From Micromonospora_G sp044458865 (GTDB lineage: Bacteria > Actinomycetota > Actinomycetes > Mycobacteriales > Micromonosporaceae), in contig NZ_JBITIH010000008.1 in the NCBI RefSeq assembly GCF_044458865.1, forward strand, positions 201,528 to 265,527: DNA of 64,000 nucleotides, read 5' to 3'. Made by a program: the position numbers and the translations under genes. The notes below the pieces were generated by a model. It saw only the letters and a program-made list of their open reading frames with translations, was not told the origin of the DNA and ran no database searches. Numbering within the stretch: position 1 is the stretch's first letter; each line of letters opens with the position of its first letter. This document shows positions 50,947 to 59,121 of the stretch, in pieces.

Positions 50947-51783
50947 TCAGGGCAGGTTGGCGCTGAGCGGCAGGGGCGCGCAGGCGGCGTCCTGCACGAC
51001 GATGGGCAACGAGCCGAGTAGTGCCCAGTCGCGGCTGATCTCGGCGGCGGCGCGGAGCAGCCTCGGCAGGTGTTCCTCGACGAGTTGCTCCACGCTGGTT
51101 TCGGCCGCGTGCACGGTGACGTTGAGGGCGGCGACCACCCGGCCGTCGCCGTCGCGGACACCGGTCGCCACCGACCGGATGCCCGCGGCAAGGTCCTGGT
51201 CGGCCAGGGCCCAGCCCTTCGCCCGTACCTCGCGCAGGGTGCGGGTGAGTTCGTCGTGGTCCGGCTGCCAGCGGGAGGTGATGCCGGATCTGCTCGGCTC
51301 GGCGAGGACCGCGGCGAGGTCGGCCGGGTCGAGCGCGGCGAGCAGGACCTTGCCCATCGAGGTGGCGGGGGCCGGGAACCGGGTGCCGAGGTGGACCGCC
51401 AGGGTCACGATCTTCGGTACGGCGACCCGGGCGACGTACACGATGTCGCCCCCGTCGAGCTGGGCCATCGAGGTCGACTCGTTGGTCTGCTTGACCAGCC
51501 GCCGCATGTGTGGCTCCGCGACCTCCCACATGTTCCAGGAGCTGATGTACGTCATGCCGAGTTCCAGCACCCGGGGGGTGAGGGTGAACCCACGGTCGAC
51601 GGGGCGGACGTAGCCGATCTCTTCGAGGGTGAGCAGGATCCGGCGTACGGTCGGGCGGGCCAGCCCGGTCACCGCAGCGATCTCACTCAGGGTGAGTGCA
51701 CGCTGACCGGGCTGGAAGCTCTTGAGCACGTCGAGTCCACGGGCCAGGGCTTCGATGAAGTCAGGTCCAGCCTCGCGTGCCAT
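50947..51783 (-). CDS. IclR family regulator (PcaR/PobR type)
   Basis: 278 aa from the ATG at 51783 (MAREAGPDFIEALARGLDVL); the open frame extends to 51864. Winged helix (about 10-70): LTLSEIAAVTGLARPTVRRI, then LLTLEEIGYVRPVDRGFTLT. The ligand domain (about 90-260) has the IclR landmarks ESTSMAQLDGGDIVYVARV, PATSMGKVLLAALDPADLAA and NVTVHAAETSVEQLVEEHLP. PcaR-, PcaU- and PobR-like members control aromatic-acid catabolism in response to the substrate. It lies next to the amidohydrolase and LigAB operon and is the obvious regulator of that cluster. Confidence 0.9.
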   Translation of the reverse strand: MAREAGPDFIEALARGLDVLKSFQPGQRALTLSEIAAVTGLARPTVRRILLTLEEIGYVRPVDRGFTLTPRVLELGMTYISSWNMWEVAEPHMRRLVKQTNESTSMAQLDGGDIVYVARVAVPKIVTLAVHLGTRFPAPATSMGKVLLAALDPADLAAVLAEPSRSGITSRWQPDHDELTRTLREVRAKGWALADQDLAAGIRSVATGVRDGDGRVVAALNVTVHAAETSVEQLVEEHLPRLLRAAAEISRDWALLGSLPIVVQDAACAPLPLSANLP

Positions 51784-51835
51784 TGCCCCACTCTCTCCAC
51801 TGATCACGACCTCAGGGCGGTCGTCCCGCTCCGGA

Positions 51836-53311
51836 TCAATGCTTCCACTGGGCCGAGCCGGCATCCCACTCGGTGTACGTGTACGGATTGTCCAGCACCG
51901 TTGTTTCTGGCACGTCCGGGTTCATGCCCTTGGTCCAGGCCTCCTCCCCCATCGTCGAGACGAGGTGTTCGATGGTCCGCTCCACCTCGCGGCGCGCCTT
52001 GGCGAGGTCGATACCGACGAGTTGGTGCTCGTGCTTGACCAGTCGGCCGTTGATCACCACGGAGTGCACGTCGCCGCGTTGCGCCTGGAAGGCGACGTGG
52101 CCGTACGGGTTGAGGATCGGGAACATCACCGGCGACCGGTCGTTCTTGATCAGTACGACGTCCGCCTTCCTGCCCGCGGTCAGGCTCCCCACGACGTTGT
52201 CCAGGCCGAGGGCGCGGCTGCCGCCCCGGGTCGCCCACTCGACGACCTGCTCGGCACGGAGGTGGCAGTGGGTGACGGTCTCCTGACGGCTGTGTGCCTC
52301 CAGGTGTTCCCGGGAGCGGTCCGCGCCGAGGGTGGCGCGCATCGCGCTGAACAGGTCACCGCTCCACCAGACGCTGGTGTCCATGGAGAGCGAGACCGGG
52401 ATCTGGTGGTGGCGCAGTTGCCAGGTGGGCGGGTAGCCCTGGCCGGCGCTCTGCTCGCTCTCGGTGGAGACGGAGACCGAGCCGCCGGTGGCGGCGATCC
52501 GGTGGTACGAGTCGTTGGTCAGGGTGGCGGCGTGCACGTAGACGGTGCCGGGCGTCATGAACCCGTGCTCGTGCATCAGCCGGAGGCCGTCGTCGTTGGT
52601 GGCGCCCCAGACACCGGCGTGGGTGGTGACCGGTACGCCCAGTTCCCGGGCCACCTCGAAGGCGGCCTTCTCCGGGAAGGTCGGATCGCCGGTGACGTCG
52701 AAGGCCATCTGGAAGCCGAGCAGGTCGCCGCGCCCGCGCAGCCGCCGTTCGACGAAGTCGCGGAAGTCCGGGCTGGTGGCCCACTCCCACGGGCCCTGTT
52801 GGATGTTGCCGTACGCCAGCACGAACCTGCCGGGGACGGCTTCGAGCGCGTCCACGGCGGCGTCCGCGTGCTGCGGTGTCTGGAGTCCGTGCGACCAGTC
52901 GACGGTGGTGGTGACCCCGGCGTCGATCGCCTCGATCGCGGCGAGCAGGTTGCCGGCGTAGACGTCCTCGGGTCGGAAGAGCTTGCCGGATTCGAGGTAG
53001 TACCAGACGAAGTACTGGGTCAGTGTCCAGTCGGCGCCGTACCCGCGCATCGCGGTCTGCCACATGTGCCGGTGAGTGTCGATCATGCCGGGCATGAGGA
53101 TGCCGCCGGTGGCGTCGATTTCGAGGGTGCCCGGCGGGGCGGTCAGCCCGACGCCGACCTCGGCGATCCGCTCTCCCACCACGAGCACGTCACCGGCGGG
53201 CAGCACGGTGTGTGCGTCGTCCATCGTCAGGACCAGTCCGTTTCGGAACAACACGGGCCGGTCCGCGGCACCTGTCGGGCCACCGGGTACGCCGCTGTCA
53301 GTAGCACTCAT
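51836..53311 (-). CDS. TrzA/SsnA-type amidohydrolase
   Basis: 491 aa from the ATG at 53311 (MSATDSGVPGG). Amidohydrolase superfamily, TrzA/AtzB/SsnA branch. The metal site HxH is in GMIDTHRHMWQT (about 83-90), with later His in TTHAGVWGATNDDG and VYVHAATLTND and the acidic SMDTSVWWSGDLF. C-terminal NVVGSLTAGRKADVVLI is the family's closing beta element. Members deaminate or dechlorinate N-heterocycles, or hydrolyse related C-N bonds, in the cytoplasm. It is co-directional with and about 50 bp upstream of the IclR gene, and divergent from the LigAB operon across a shared promoter region. A nitrogenous aromatic or N-acyl aromatic substrate is plausible. Confidence 0.88.
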   Translation of the reverse strand: MSATDSGVPGGPTGAADRPVLFRNGLVLTMDDAHTVLPAGDVLVVGERIAEVGVGLTAPPGTLEIDATGGILMPGMIDTHRHMWQTAMRGYGADWTLTQYFVWYYLESGKLFRPEDVYAGNLLAAIEAIDAGVTTTVDWSHGLQTPQHADAAVDALEAVPGRFVLAYGNIQQGPWEWATSPDFRDFVERRLRGRGDLLGFQMAFDVTGDPTFPEKAAFEVARELGVPVTTHAGVWGATNDDGLRLMHEHGFMTPGTVYVHAATLTNDSYHRIAATGGSVSVSTESEQSAGQGYPPTWQLRHHQIPVSLSMDTSVWWSGDLFSAMRATLGADRSREHLEAHSRQETVTHCHLRAEQVVEWATRGGSRALGLDNVVGSLTAGRKADVVLIKNDRSPVMFPILNPYGHVAFQAQRGDVHSVVINGRLVKHEHQLVGIDLAKARREVERTIEHLVSTMGEEAWTKGMNPDVPETTVLDNPYTYTEWDAGSAQWKH

Positions 53312-53353
53312 GGCAGGTCGACTCCCGTCGTACAGAGGAATGGGCAGTTGGGC

Positions 53354-53377
53354 GGACATCTGTCCGGCTAGTGGACA
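53354..53377. promoter_or_regulatory. GGACA/TGTCC inverted repeats near the amidohydrolase start
   Basis: GGACATCTGTCC (53354-53365) is a palindrome, and its TGTCC pairs again with GGACA at 53373-53377 after 7 bp. It lies 43 bp upstream of the amidohydrolase start. The half-site resembles the CGGAC/GTCCG sites on the other side of the divergent region. Confidence 0.45.
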
Positions 53378-53507
53378 GGTACGAGTGGCGAAATTGTGGG
53401 TCGGGCCAATCGCCCTGTCAAGAGTTGAGCCATGCCGATCCGGTCGCATCTCGTAACACACGAGAATCGGGCAGCTAAACTGCCGGAAATCCGGCCGCCT
53501 CCGGGTG

Positions 53508-53568
53508 TTGACAGCACCCGAGCGAGATCCGAAACTGACTCAGTCGGACGGGCGTCCGTCAAGCGGAC
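53508..53568 (+). promoter_or_regulatory. Promoter and operator of the CoA-transferase/LigAB operon
   Basis: -35 TTGACA (53508-53513), 17-bp spacer, -10 GAAACT (53531-53536). Immediately downstream are CGGACG-GG-CGTCCG (53545-53558, perfect) and GTCCG-TCAAG-CGGAC (53554-53568, perfect), giving three overlapping half-sites at and after the expected start of transcription. This placement suits a repressor such as the adjacent IclR protein. Confidence 0.55.
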
Positions 53569-53601
53569 ACTCGGCGTCCAGGAGCGAACGAGGAGCGATT
53601 C

Positions 53602-54774
53602 TTGAGCACCGGAGAACGGGACGACACCGGGACACGACGACCGCCGCTGAGCGGACTGCTCGTCGCCGACTTCTCCCGCATTCTGGCCGGTCCGTACGCG
53701 ACCATGCTCCTGGCCGATCTCGGCGCGGACGTGATCAAAGTGGAGGGACCGGGTGGCGACGACACCCGCACCTGGATGCCTCCGGTCCGCGACGACGTCT
53801 CCACCTACTACCTCGGCATCAACCGCAACAAGCGCTCCATCGCCCTCGATCTGCGCGACCCGGAGGACCTGACCGTCGCCCAGGAACTGGCCGCCCGCGC
53901 CGACGTGATGATCGAGAACTTCAAACCCGGTGGGCTGCGACGCTTCGCGCTCGACTACGACTCGGTGGCCGCCGGGAATCCGGGCGTCGTCTACGCCTCC
54001 ATCAGCGGATTCGGGTCAGGTGCCGGCGCGGCGCTGCCCGGCTACGACCTGATGGTGCAGGCGATCTCCGGACTGATGAGCCTCACCGGGGACCCGGACG
54101 GCTCGCCGTACCGGGCGGGCATCTCGGTCTTCGACGTGATGGCCGGACTGCACGCGAGCATCGGCATCCTCGCCGCACTGCACCACCGTGGGGTCGCCGG
54201 GCAGGGCCAGCACGTCGAGGTGAACCTCCTCTCCTCGGCCCTCTCCGGCCTGGTCAACCACAGCAGCGGGTACGTGGCCGGCGGCGTGGTGCCGTACCGG
54301 ATGGGCAACGCCCACCCCAGCCTCTTCCCGTACGAGCCACTGCCGACCGCCGACGGGGAACTGATCGTGATCGCCGGCAACGACGGGCAGTTCCGCAAGC
54401 TCTGCCAGGTGCTCGGCGTACCCGACCTGGTCGACGATCCCCGGTTCGGGCGCAACCAGGACCGCACCGCCAACCGGGAGCAGCTGCGTCCGCTGCTGGT
54501 CGATCGGCTGCGTACCCGGGGCAAGGACGAGTGGTTCCGCGACCTGCTCGCCGCCGGGGTGCCGTGCGCCCCGATCAACACCATCGACGACGGCGTCGCC
54601 TTCGCCGAGGAACTGGGCCTGAACCCGGTGGTCGAGGTCGGCGACGGCGCGGCGACGGTGCCGAGCGTACGGAACCCGATTACCTTCTCCACCACTCCGG
54701 CGCGGTACGAGCTGCCGCCGCCGGGACTGAACGAACACGGCGAGGAGATCCGCAAGTGGCTGACCCGGAACTGA
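53602..54774 (+). CDS. CaiB/BaiF family (class III) CoA-transferase
   Basis: 390 aa, TTG start with GAGGAG 9 bp upstream. Family III signature: LLVADFSRILAGPYATMLLA, DLGADVIKVEGPGGDDTR, then the catalytic Asp149 in PGYDLMVQAISGLM and the CoA-site stretch RAGISVFDVMAGLHASIGIL. C-terminal PCAPINTIDDGVAFAEELG is typical. The enzyme moves CoA from a donor thioester (succinyl- or acetyl-CoA in known members) to a carboxylate. It is the first gene of the operon and overlaps the next gene by 19 bp, so its CoA product is probably the substrate of the citryl-CoA-lyase-like enzyme. Confidence 0.92.
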   Translation: MSTGERDDTGTRRPPLSGLLVADFSRILAGPYATMLLADLGADVIKVEGPGGDDTRTWMPPVRDDVSTYYLGINRNKRSIALDLRDPEDLTVAQELAARADVMIENFKPGGLRRFALDYDSVAAGNPGVVYASISGFGSGAGAALPGYDLMVQAISGLMSLTGDPDGSPYRAGISVFDVMAGLHASIGILAALHHRGVAGQGQHVEVNLLSSALSGLVNHSSGYVAGGVVPYRMGNAHPSLFPYEPLPTADGELIVIAGNDGQFRKLCQVLGVPDLVDDPRFGRNQDRTANREQLRPLLVDRLRTRGKDEWFRDLLAAGVPCAPINTIDDGVAFAEELGLNPVVEVGDGAATVPSVRNPITFSTTPARYELPPPGLNEHGEEIRKWLTRN

Positions 54775-55568
54775 ACTTCCCCACCGCGATCGGCACCTCC
54801 GACGCGACCTCCATCCGACTGCTCGGTCAGGACCTGGCGGCCGACCTGATGGGCAAGGTCGGCTTCGGTGAACTGGCGTTCTGGCTGGTCGCCGGCGAGC
54901 GCCCGACCCCGGGCGAGGTACGGGTCTTCGAAGCGGTGCTGGTCGCGCTCGCCGACCACGGCTTCACCCCGACCGCGCTCGCGGCCCGGCTGACCTACCT
55001 GAGCGCCCCGGAGTCGCTTCAGGGAGCACTCGCCGCCGGTCTGCTCGGTGGCGGATCCCGCTTCCTCGGCGTCACCGAGGACGCCGGTCGCTTCCTCGCC
55101 GGGGCGCTCGCCGAACTGGTCGAGCCGCCGACGGACGACGCCGGCTGGGACGAGGTGGCGCGTACGGTCATCACGTCGGCGCGGGCGCAGCGGCGACTGA
55201 TTCCGGGGCTGGGGCATCCGGTGCACAAGGAGCAGGACCCGCGTACGCCGGTGTTGATCCGGATCGCCACCGAAGAGGGAGTGCACGGTCCGCACCTGTG
55301 CCTGTTCGAGGCGATCGGCCGGGTGCACCCGGAGATCCTGGGCCGCACCCTGCCACTCAACGGTGCCGGGGTCTGCGGCGCCGCCCTGGCCGACCTCGGC
55401 CTGCCGGTGGAGATGCTGCGTGGCTTCGCCCTGTTGGCCCGGGCCGCCGGGCTCCTGGGCCACCTGGCCGAGGAGCGACGCGACCCGATCGGCATGGGCG
55501 TCTACCTGACCGTCGACCGTAACGCCCGCTACCAGCCCCCGGCCAGCACCCGATCCACACGTTCCTGA
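54756..55568 (+). CDS. Citryl-CoA-lyase/citrate-synthase-like enzyme
   Basis: 270 aa from a GTG at 54756 with GAGGAG 8 bp upstream; it overlaps the CoA-transferase gene by 19 bp. Shortened citrate-synthase fold: TSDATSIRLLGQDLAADLMG at the start, LAFWLVAGERPTPGEVRVFE, the active-site His segment IPGLGHPVHKEQDPRTPVLI (equivalent to GHxxYKxxDPR in citrate synthase), and LNGAGVCGAALADLGLP. It lacks the N-terminal large-domain helices, as in stand-alone citryl-CoA lyases, which split citryl-CoA-like thioesters into an acyl-CoA and an oxo acid. Together with the preceding CoA-transferase it forms a two-step activation and cleavage unit. Confidence 0.8.
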   Translation: MADPELNFPTAIGTSDATSIRLLGQDLAADLMGKVGFGELAFWLVAGERPTPGEVRVFEAVLVALADHGFTPTALAARLTYLSAPESLQGALAAGLLGGGSRFLGVTEDAGRFLAGALAELVEPPTDDAGWDEVARTVITSARAQRRLIPGLGHPVHKEQDPRTPVLIRIATEEGVHGPHLCLFEAIGRVHPEILGRTLPLNGAGVCGAALADLGLPVEMLRGFALLARAAGLLGHLAEERRDPIGMGVYLTVDRNARYQPPASTRSTRS

Positions 55569-55592
55569 TCCCGACGACTGAGAGGAGCGGGC

Positions 55593-56456
55593 ATGGCCAC
55601 CGTTGTCGCGGTGATCGCCTCGACGCACCACCCCTTCTACTACCGAGCCAGCACCGCGGTCGGCGAGGACCGGCCGCCCTTCGCGGACGAGTGGGTACGC
55701 AAGATCACCGCGTTCCGGGAGACGCTCACCCGGGCCAGGCCGGACGTGCTGGTGATGGTCGGCTCCGACCACTTCCACCAGCTCTGGCTGGACAACATGC
55801 CGCAGTTCCTGATCGGCAAGGCCCCGGTCTACGACGCCAACTGGTACAACGAGGAACGCGAGTTCGGCCTGCCCCGGATGCGGCTGAAGGGCCAGGAGGA
55901 CCTTTCCGGACACCTGCTGCGTCAGGGGATGGACGCCGGCTTCGACCTCGCGTTCAGCAACGAACTGCGGGTCGACCACAGCATCACCTGCCCGATCATC
56001 ACCCTGCGGCCCGAGGCCGATCTCCCGATCGTGCCGATCTACACCAACATCTTCGCGCCGCCGCTCCCCCAGCCGAAGCGTTTCGTGCAGCTCGGACAGA
56101 CGATCCGCGAGCTGGTCGAGTCCTGGCCCAGCCACCTGCGGGTGGCGATCATCGGGACCGGCCACCTCTCGCTGGAACTGGGCGGCCCCCGCCAGTTCGG
56201 GCCACACGGACCGGACCCCGAGTTCGACCAGCGGGCGGTGGAGTGGATCGCCAACGGCGACCTGGACAGTTGCCTGGCCGAGGTGACGCTGGAGAGCCTG
56301 CACGCACCCGGGAACGCCACCCACGGCTTCATGGACTTCATGCTGATGATGGGTGTCGCGGGGGCCGGCGCGAAGGCCGACCACGTCGACACCCTCGACC
56401 TCTTCCACACCATGGAGGCGTACTTCACCTGGTACCCGAACGGAGCACCAGCATGA
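55593..56456 (+). CDS. ligB: Class III extradiol dioxygenase, LigB-type catalytic subunit
   Basis: 287 aa, GAGAGGAGCGGGC before the ATG. LigB superfamily: iron ligands His12 (ASTHHPFYY), His60 (GSDHFHQL) and probably Glu234 (TLESLHAPG); catalytic base His191 in IGTGHLSLEL. These match the 2-His-1-carboxylate centre and base of protocatechuate 4,5-dioxygenase LigB. It opens a catecholic ring adjacent to the two hydroxyls using Fe(II) and O2. The next gene encodes the LigA-type small subunit and overlaps it (ATGA), so the pair should form a LigAB heterotetramer-like enzyme. Aromatic substrate not determinable from sequence; gallate- or protocatechuate-like compounds are usual. Confidence 0.9.
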   Translation: MATVVAVIASTHHPFYYRASTAVGEDRPPFADEWVRKITAFRETLTRARPDVLVMVGSDHFHQLWLDNMPQFLIGKAPVYDANWYNEEREFGLPRMRLKGQEDLSGHLLRQGMDAGFDLAFSNELRVDHSITCPIITLRPEADLPIVPIYTNIFAPPLPQPKRFVQLGQTIRELVESWPSHLRVAIIGTGHLSLELGGPRQFGPHGPDPEFDQRAVEWIANGDLDSCLAEVTLESLHAPGNATHGFMDFMLMMGVAGAGAKADHVDTLDLFHTMEAYFTWYPNGAPA

Positions 56457-56815
56457 GCAGGTACCTGCTGAACAAGTTCCTCTACACCGTCGACCGCGAC
56501 CCTGAGCTGGTCGAGCGCTACCGGGACGACCCACGCGGCACCGTCACCTGGTGGGAGGCGGAGCGGGCGAACGAACTACTCAACTCCCACGCCGGCGAGG
56601 CCAGCACCTGGCTGCGCTTCGAGGAGGCCGAACGGGAGGCACTTGCCACCCACGACTACGTGAGGCTGTTCGCGTTCGGTGCGCACCCGTTCCTCACCCT
56701 CACCCTCTTCATCGCCATGTTCGAACGCGACTACGACGAGCCGCTCGCCTTCCAGAAGGAGTACGCCGCCCGCCTGTCCTCCTTCCACCTGCCCTACCCG
56801 GACATCGCCACCTGA
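56453..56815 (+). CDS. ligA: LigA-type small subunit of the extradiol dioxygenase
   Basis: 120 aa; its ATG overlaps the LigB stop by 4 bp. All-helical LigA/LigAB-A fold: SRYLLNKFLYTVDRDPELVE, RYRDDPRGTV, then ATHDYVRLFAFGAHPFLTLT. In LigAB the small subunit covers the active site and helps bind the ring carboxylate. The gene order B-A is reversed from Sphingobium ligAB but both subunits are full-length. Its TGA overlaps the next gene's ATG by one base. Confidence 0.88.
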   Translation: MSRYLLNKFLYTVDRDPELVERYRDDPRGTVTWWEAERANELLNSHAGEASTWLRFEEAEREALATHDYVRLFAFGAHPFLTLTLFIAMFERDYDEPLAFQKEYAARLSSFHLPYPDIAT

Positions 56816-57801
56816 TGCGGGCCGCCGTCATCGTCCGTTGTGGACATCCGCCGGTGCTGGCGGAGCGGCCCTGGCCGCCGCCCGCCGCCGACGGAAACGG
56901 TGTACGCGTAACGGTCAGCGCCGCGCCGATCACCCCGCTCGACCTGCTCTGCGCCTCGGGGACCTCCTACTTCGGCCAGCCCGCCCTGCCGTACGTGCCG
57001 GGGGTCCAGGGCGTCGGGAACCTCGACGACGGCACGGTGGTGTGGTTCTCCACCACCGCCGGCATGTGCCCGGGTGACGGCAGCATGGCCGAGCAGGTGA
57101 TGGTCCCCGCCGCCGACCTGGTCCGGCTCCCGGCCGACGTCGACCACCGGCTGGTCGCCGCGCTCGGGTTGTCGGCGGTGGCCGCCTGGCAGGCGCTGAC
57201 CTGGCGCGGTGAGCTGCGCCCCGGCGAACAGGTGCTGGTCCTCGGGGCGGGCGGCATCGTCGGTCAGGCCGCGCTCCAGATCGCCCGCCTGCACGGCGCC
57301 CGCCGGGTCATCGCCGTCGCGCGGTCGGCCGCCGCCCGGCAGCGGGCCCTGTCACTCGGCGCCGACGCGGTGGTCGAGTTGCGGGAGACCGACGACGTCG
57401 ACACCCTGGCCGACCGGGTCCGGGATGTCGCCGACGGCCCGGTCGACCTGGCACTCGACCCGATCTTCGGGCTGCCGGCCGCCGCCGCGTTACGGACCCT
57501 GGCGGTCGGTGGACGGCTGGTCAACCTCGGCAGCGCGGCGGCGGAGACCGCACCGTTCGACTCGGCCACCCTGCGGAGCCGGTCGCTGCGGCTGCTCGGC
57601 TACACCAACAACGAGTTGAGCAGCGCGCAGAAGGCCGAGACCCTCGGCGCGATAGCCGAGCGGGTGCGCGCCGGCCAGCTCACGGTCGGGTACGAGTCGG
57701 TCCCGCTCGCCGACGTCGCCGCCGCCTGGTTGCGGCAGCACGACGGAACGGCGGACGGGCGGATCGTCATCGCACCCGCCGTCACTGCCGAGAACCCCTG
57801 A
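56815..57801 (+). CDS. Zinc-independent MDR oxidoreductase (quinone-reductase-like)
   Basis: 328 aa, ATG overlapping the LigA stop. Medium-chain dehydrogenase/reductase with a GroES-like N-terminal domain (1-115) and Rossmann domain (about 130-250) carrying VLVLGAGGIVGQAALQIARL. The catalytic-zinc Cys/His set of alcohol dehydrogenases is absent, so it belongs to the NADPH quinone/enoyl reductase branch. Last gene of the operon. It could reduce the ring-cleavage product or an unsaturated intermediate before CoA activation; this is inference from position. Confidence 0.88.
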   Translation: MRAAVIVRCGHPPVLAERPWPPPAADGNGVRVTVSAAPITPLDLLCASGTSYFGQPALPYVPGVQGVGNLDDGTVVWFSTTAGMCPGDGSMAEQVMVPAADLVRLPADVDHRLVAALGLSAVAAWQALTWRGELRPGEQVLVLGAGGIVGQAALQIARLHGARRVIAVARSAAARQRALSLGADAVVELRETDDVDTLADRVRDVADGPVDLALDPIFGLPAAAALRTLAVGGRLVNLGSAAAETAPFDSATLRSRSLRLLGYTNNELSSAQKAETLGAIAERVRAGQLTVGYESVPLADVAAAWLRQHDGTADGRIVIAPAVTAENP

Positions 57802-57835
57802 GCGCTGCCCTTCACCGGCCGGGGATCGGGGCGGC

Positions 57836-59008
57836 TCAGTCGGCCTCCGCCAGCAGCCCGTCGACGAGTTCGCGCGGCAGCCCGTGGGTGTCGTGCAGGT
57901 AGTGGTAGTCCCGGTCGGTCAGCGCCCCGCGTGAACGCCACCGGGACACCACCCGACGGCCACGCCGTAGCAGCTCGCGGAAGCGGCGCTGCTCGTCGAG
58001 GAAGACCTCGCGGGGCTGTCCGGGGTCGATCCGCTGGCCGAACCGGTCGAGGGTCCGCTCGTACGGTTCCGACGGCAGGTCGACCAGGCTGCGCGAGGAA
58101 TCGCCGCGCCACAGCGTGGTGAGCAGACGGCGGATCAGCCGACGCAGCACGTAGCCGCGTCCGGTGTTCGACGGGCGTACCCCGTCACCGACGACCACGA
58201 CGCCCGCCCGGAGGTGGTCGCAGACCTGGCGCAGGGGCTCGCCCTCCAACCCCCACAACCCGGAGACCGTACGCACCCATGGGTCCAATCCGTCGCCCTC
58301 GAAGACGGAGCGGTTGCCGCGCAGCACCATCTCCATCCGCTCCAGCCCCATCCCGGTGTCGACGCTGGGTCGGGGCAACGGTTCCAGGCTCCCGTCGTCG
58401 TGCCGTTGGTAGCGCATCTGGACGTGGTTCCACACCTCCATCCACCGGTCGTCGGTGCCCGGGGTGCCCTGCGGTGGGTCGTCACCGGTCCAGACGAAGA
58501 TTTCCGAGTCCGGCCCGCACGGTCCGGTCGGGCCGTTCGACCACCAGTTCTCGTCGCGGGTCAGCTCGACCGGTACGCCGAGTTCGCCCCAGGTGTCGAT
58601 CGAGGCGCGGTCGGGGCCGACCTGGTCGTCGCCGCCGAAGACGGTCGCGTGCAGCCGGCCCGGGTCGACGCCGAAGCCCTCGCGAAGCAGTTGGTAACCC
58701 CAGCGCAGGCTCTGCGGGCTGTCGTAGTCGTCGAGTGACCACGACCCGAGCATCTCGAAGACGGTCAGGTGGGTGTTGTCGCCGACCTCGTCCAGGTCGG
58801 TCGTACGCAGGCAGCGTTGGACGTTGACCAGCCGGGTCCCCAGCGGGTGGGGTCGACCGAGCAGGTACGGGGTCAGCGGGTGCATGCCCGACGTGGTGAA
58901 GAGCACCGGGTCGTCGGGCGGTGGGAGCAGCGAGCTTCCGGGCACCAGCGCATGGCCGCGCTCACGGAAGTAGTCGACGAAGGTCTGGACGATCTGTTCG
59001 GGGGTCAT
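57836..59008 (-). CDS. Catalytic-domain-only alanyl-tRNA synthetase paralogue
   Basis: 390 aa from the ATG at 59008, 8 bp after AGAGAGG; a GTG at 59029 is in frame. It covers only the class II catalytic and tRNA-recognition parts of AlaRS: ELLFTTSGM-like PVLFTTSGMHPLTPYLLGRP, motif 2 region NVQRCLRTTDLDEVGDNTHL and TVFEMLGSWSLDDY, PTGPCGPDSEIFVW, DTGMGLERMEMVLRG and motif 3 GYVLRRLIRRLL. The editing domain and C-Ala domain are missing (full AlaRS is about 880 aa). It cannot proofread Ser or Gly. It may charge tRNA-Ala, another carrier or an amino acid for a biosynthetic use. An Ala-rich short frame and hairpin precede it and suggest attenuation. Confidence 0.88.
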   Translation of the reverse strand: MTPEQIVQTFVDYFRERGHALVPGSSLLPPPDDPVLFTTSGMHPLTPYLLGRPHPLGTRLVNVQRCLRTTDLDEVGDNTHLTVFEMLGSWSLDDYDSPQSLRWGYQLLREGFGVDPGRLHATVFGGDDQVGPDRASIDTWGELGVPVELTRDENWWSNGPTGPCGPDSEIFVWTGDDPPQGTPGTDDRWMEVWNHVQMRYQRHDDGSLEPLPRPSVDTGMGLERMEMVLRGNRSVFEGDGLDPWVRTVSGLWGLEGEPLRQVCDHLRAGVVVVGDGVRPSNTGRGYVLRRLIRRLLTTLWRGDSSRSLVDLPSEPYERTLDRFGQRIDPGQPREVFLDEQRRFRELLRRGRRVVSRWRSRGALTDRDYHYLHDTHGLPRELVDGLLAEAD

Positions 59009-59078
59009 GGATTCGGCCTCTCTGGTCACTGTGACCGGAAAGGCCCGCAGGCGCGGAAAGGTGCTACGAATACGCGAA

Positions 59079-59109
59079 TCGCCGGCGAGCCGTTTCCGGT
59101 CGCCGGCGA
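59079..59109 (-). promoter_or_regulatory. GNRA-capped hairpin before the AlaRS-like gene (candidate attenuator)
   Basis: On the minus strand: TCGCCGGCGA, CCG-GAAA-CGG, one C, TCGCCGGCGA. The outer 10-bp arms pair perfectly and the inner CCG/CGG is capped by a GAAA tetraloop, with one bulged base. It starts 12 nt after the stop codon of the Ala-rich leader frame (59122-59190) and about 70 nt before the AlaRS-like start, the place expected for an attenuator or terminator. Confidence 0.6.
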
Positions 59110-59121
59110 AGAATCAGGAGA

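Noticed and set aside
51070..52038. Plus-strand frame antisense to the IclR gene
   Set aside because: IclR motifs are unambiguous on the minus strand; the plus frame has no family features.
54042..56534. 830-codon antisense frame over the LigAB operon
   Set aside because: Shadow of the CoA-transferase, lyase and LigB genes, all of which have clear catalytic motifs on the other strand.
59009..59120. T-box riboswitch before the AlaRS-like gene
   Set aside because: No T-box consensus, specifier loop or antiterminator was recognisable; the leader frame plus hairpin explains the region better.
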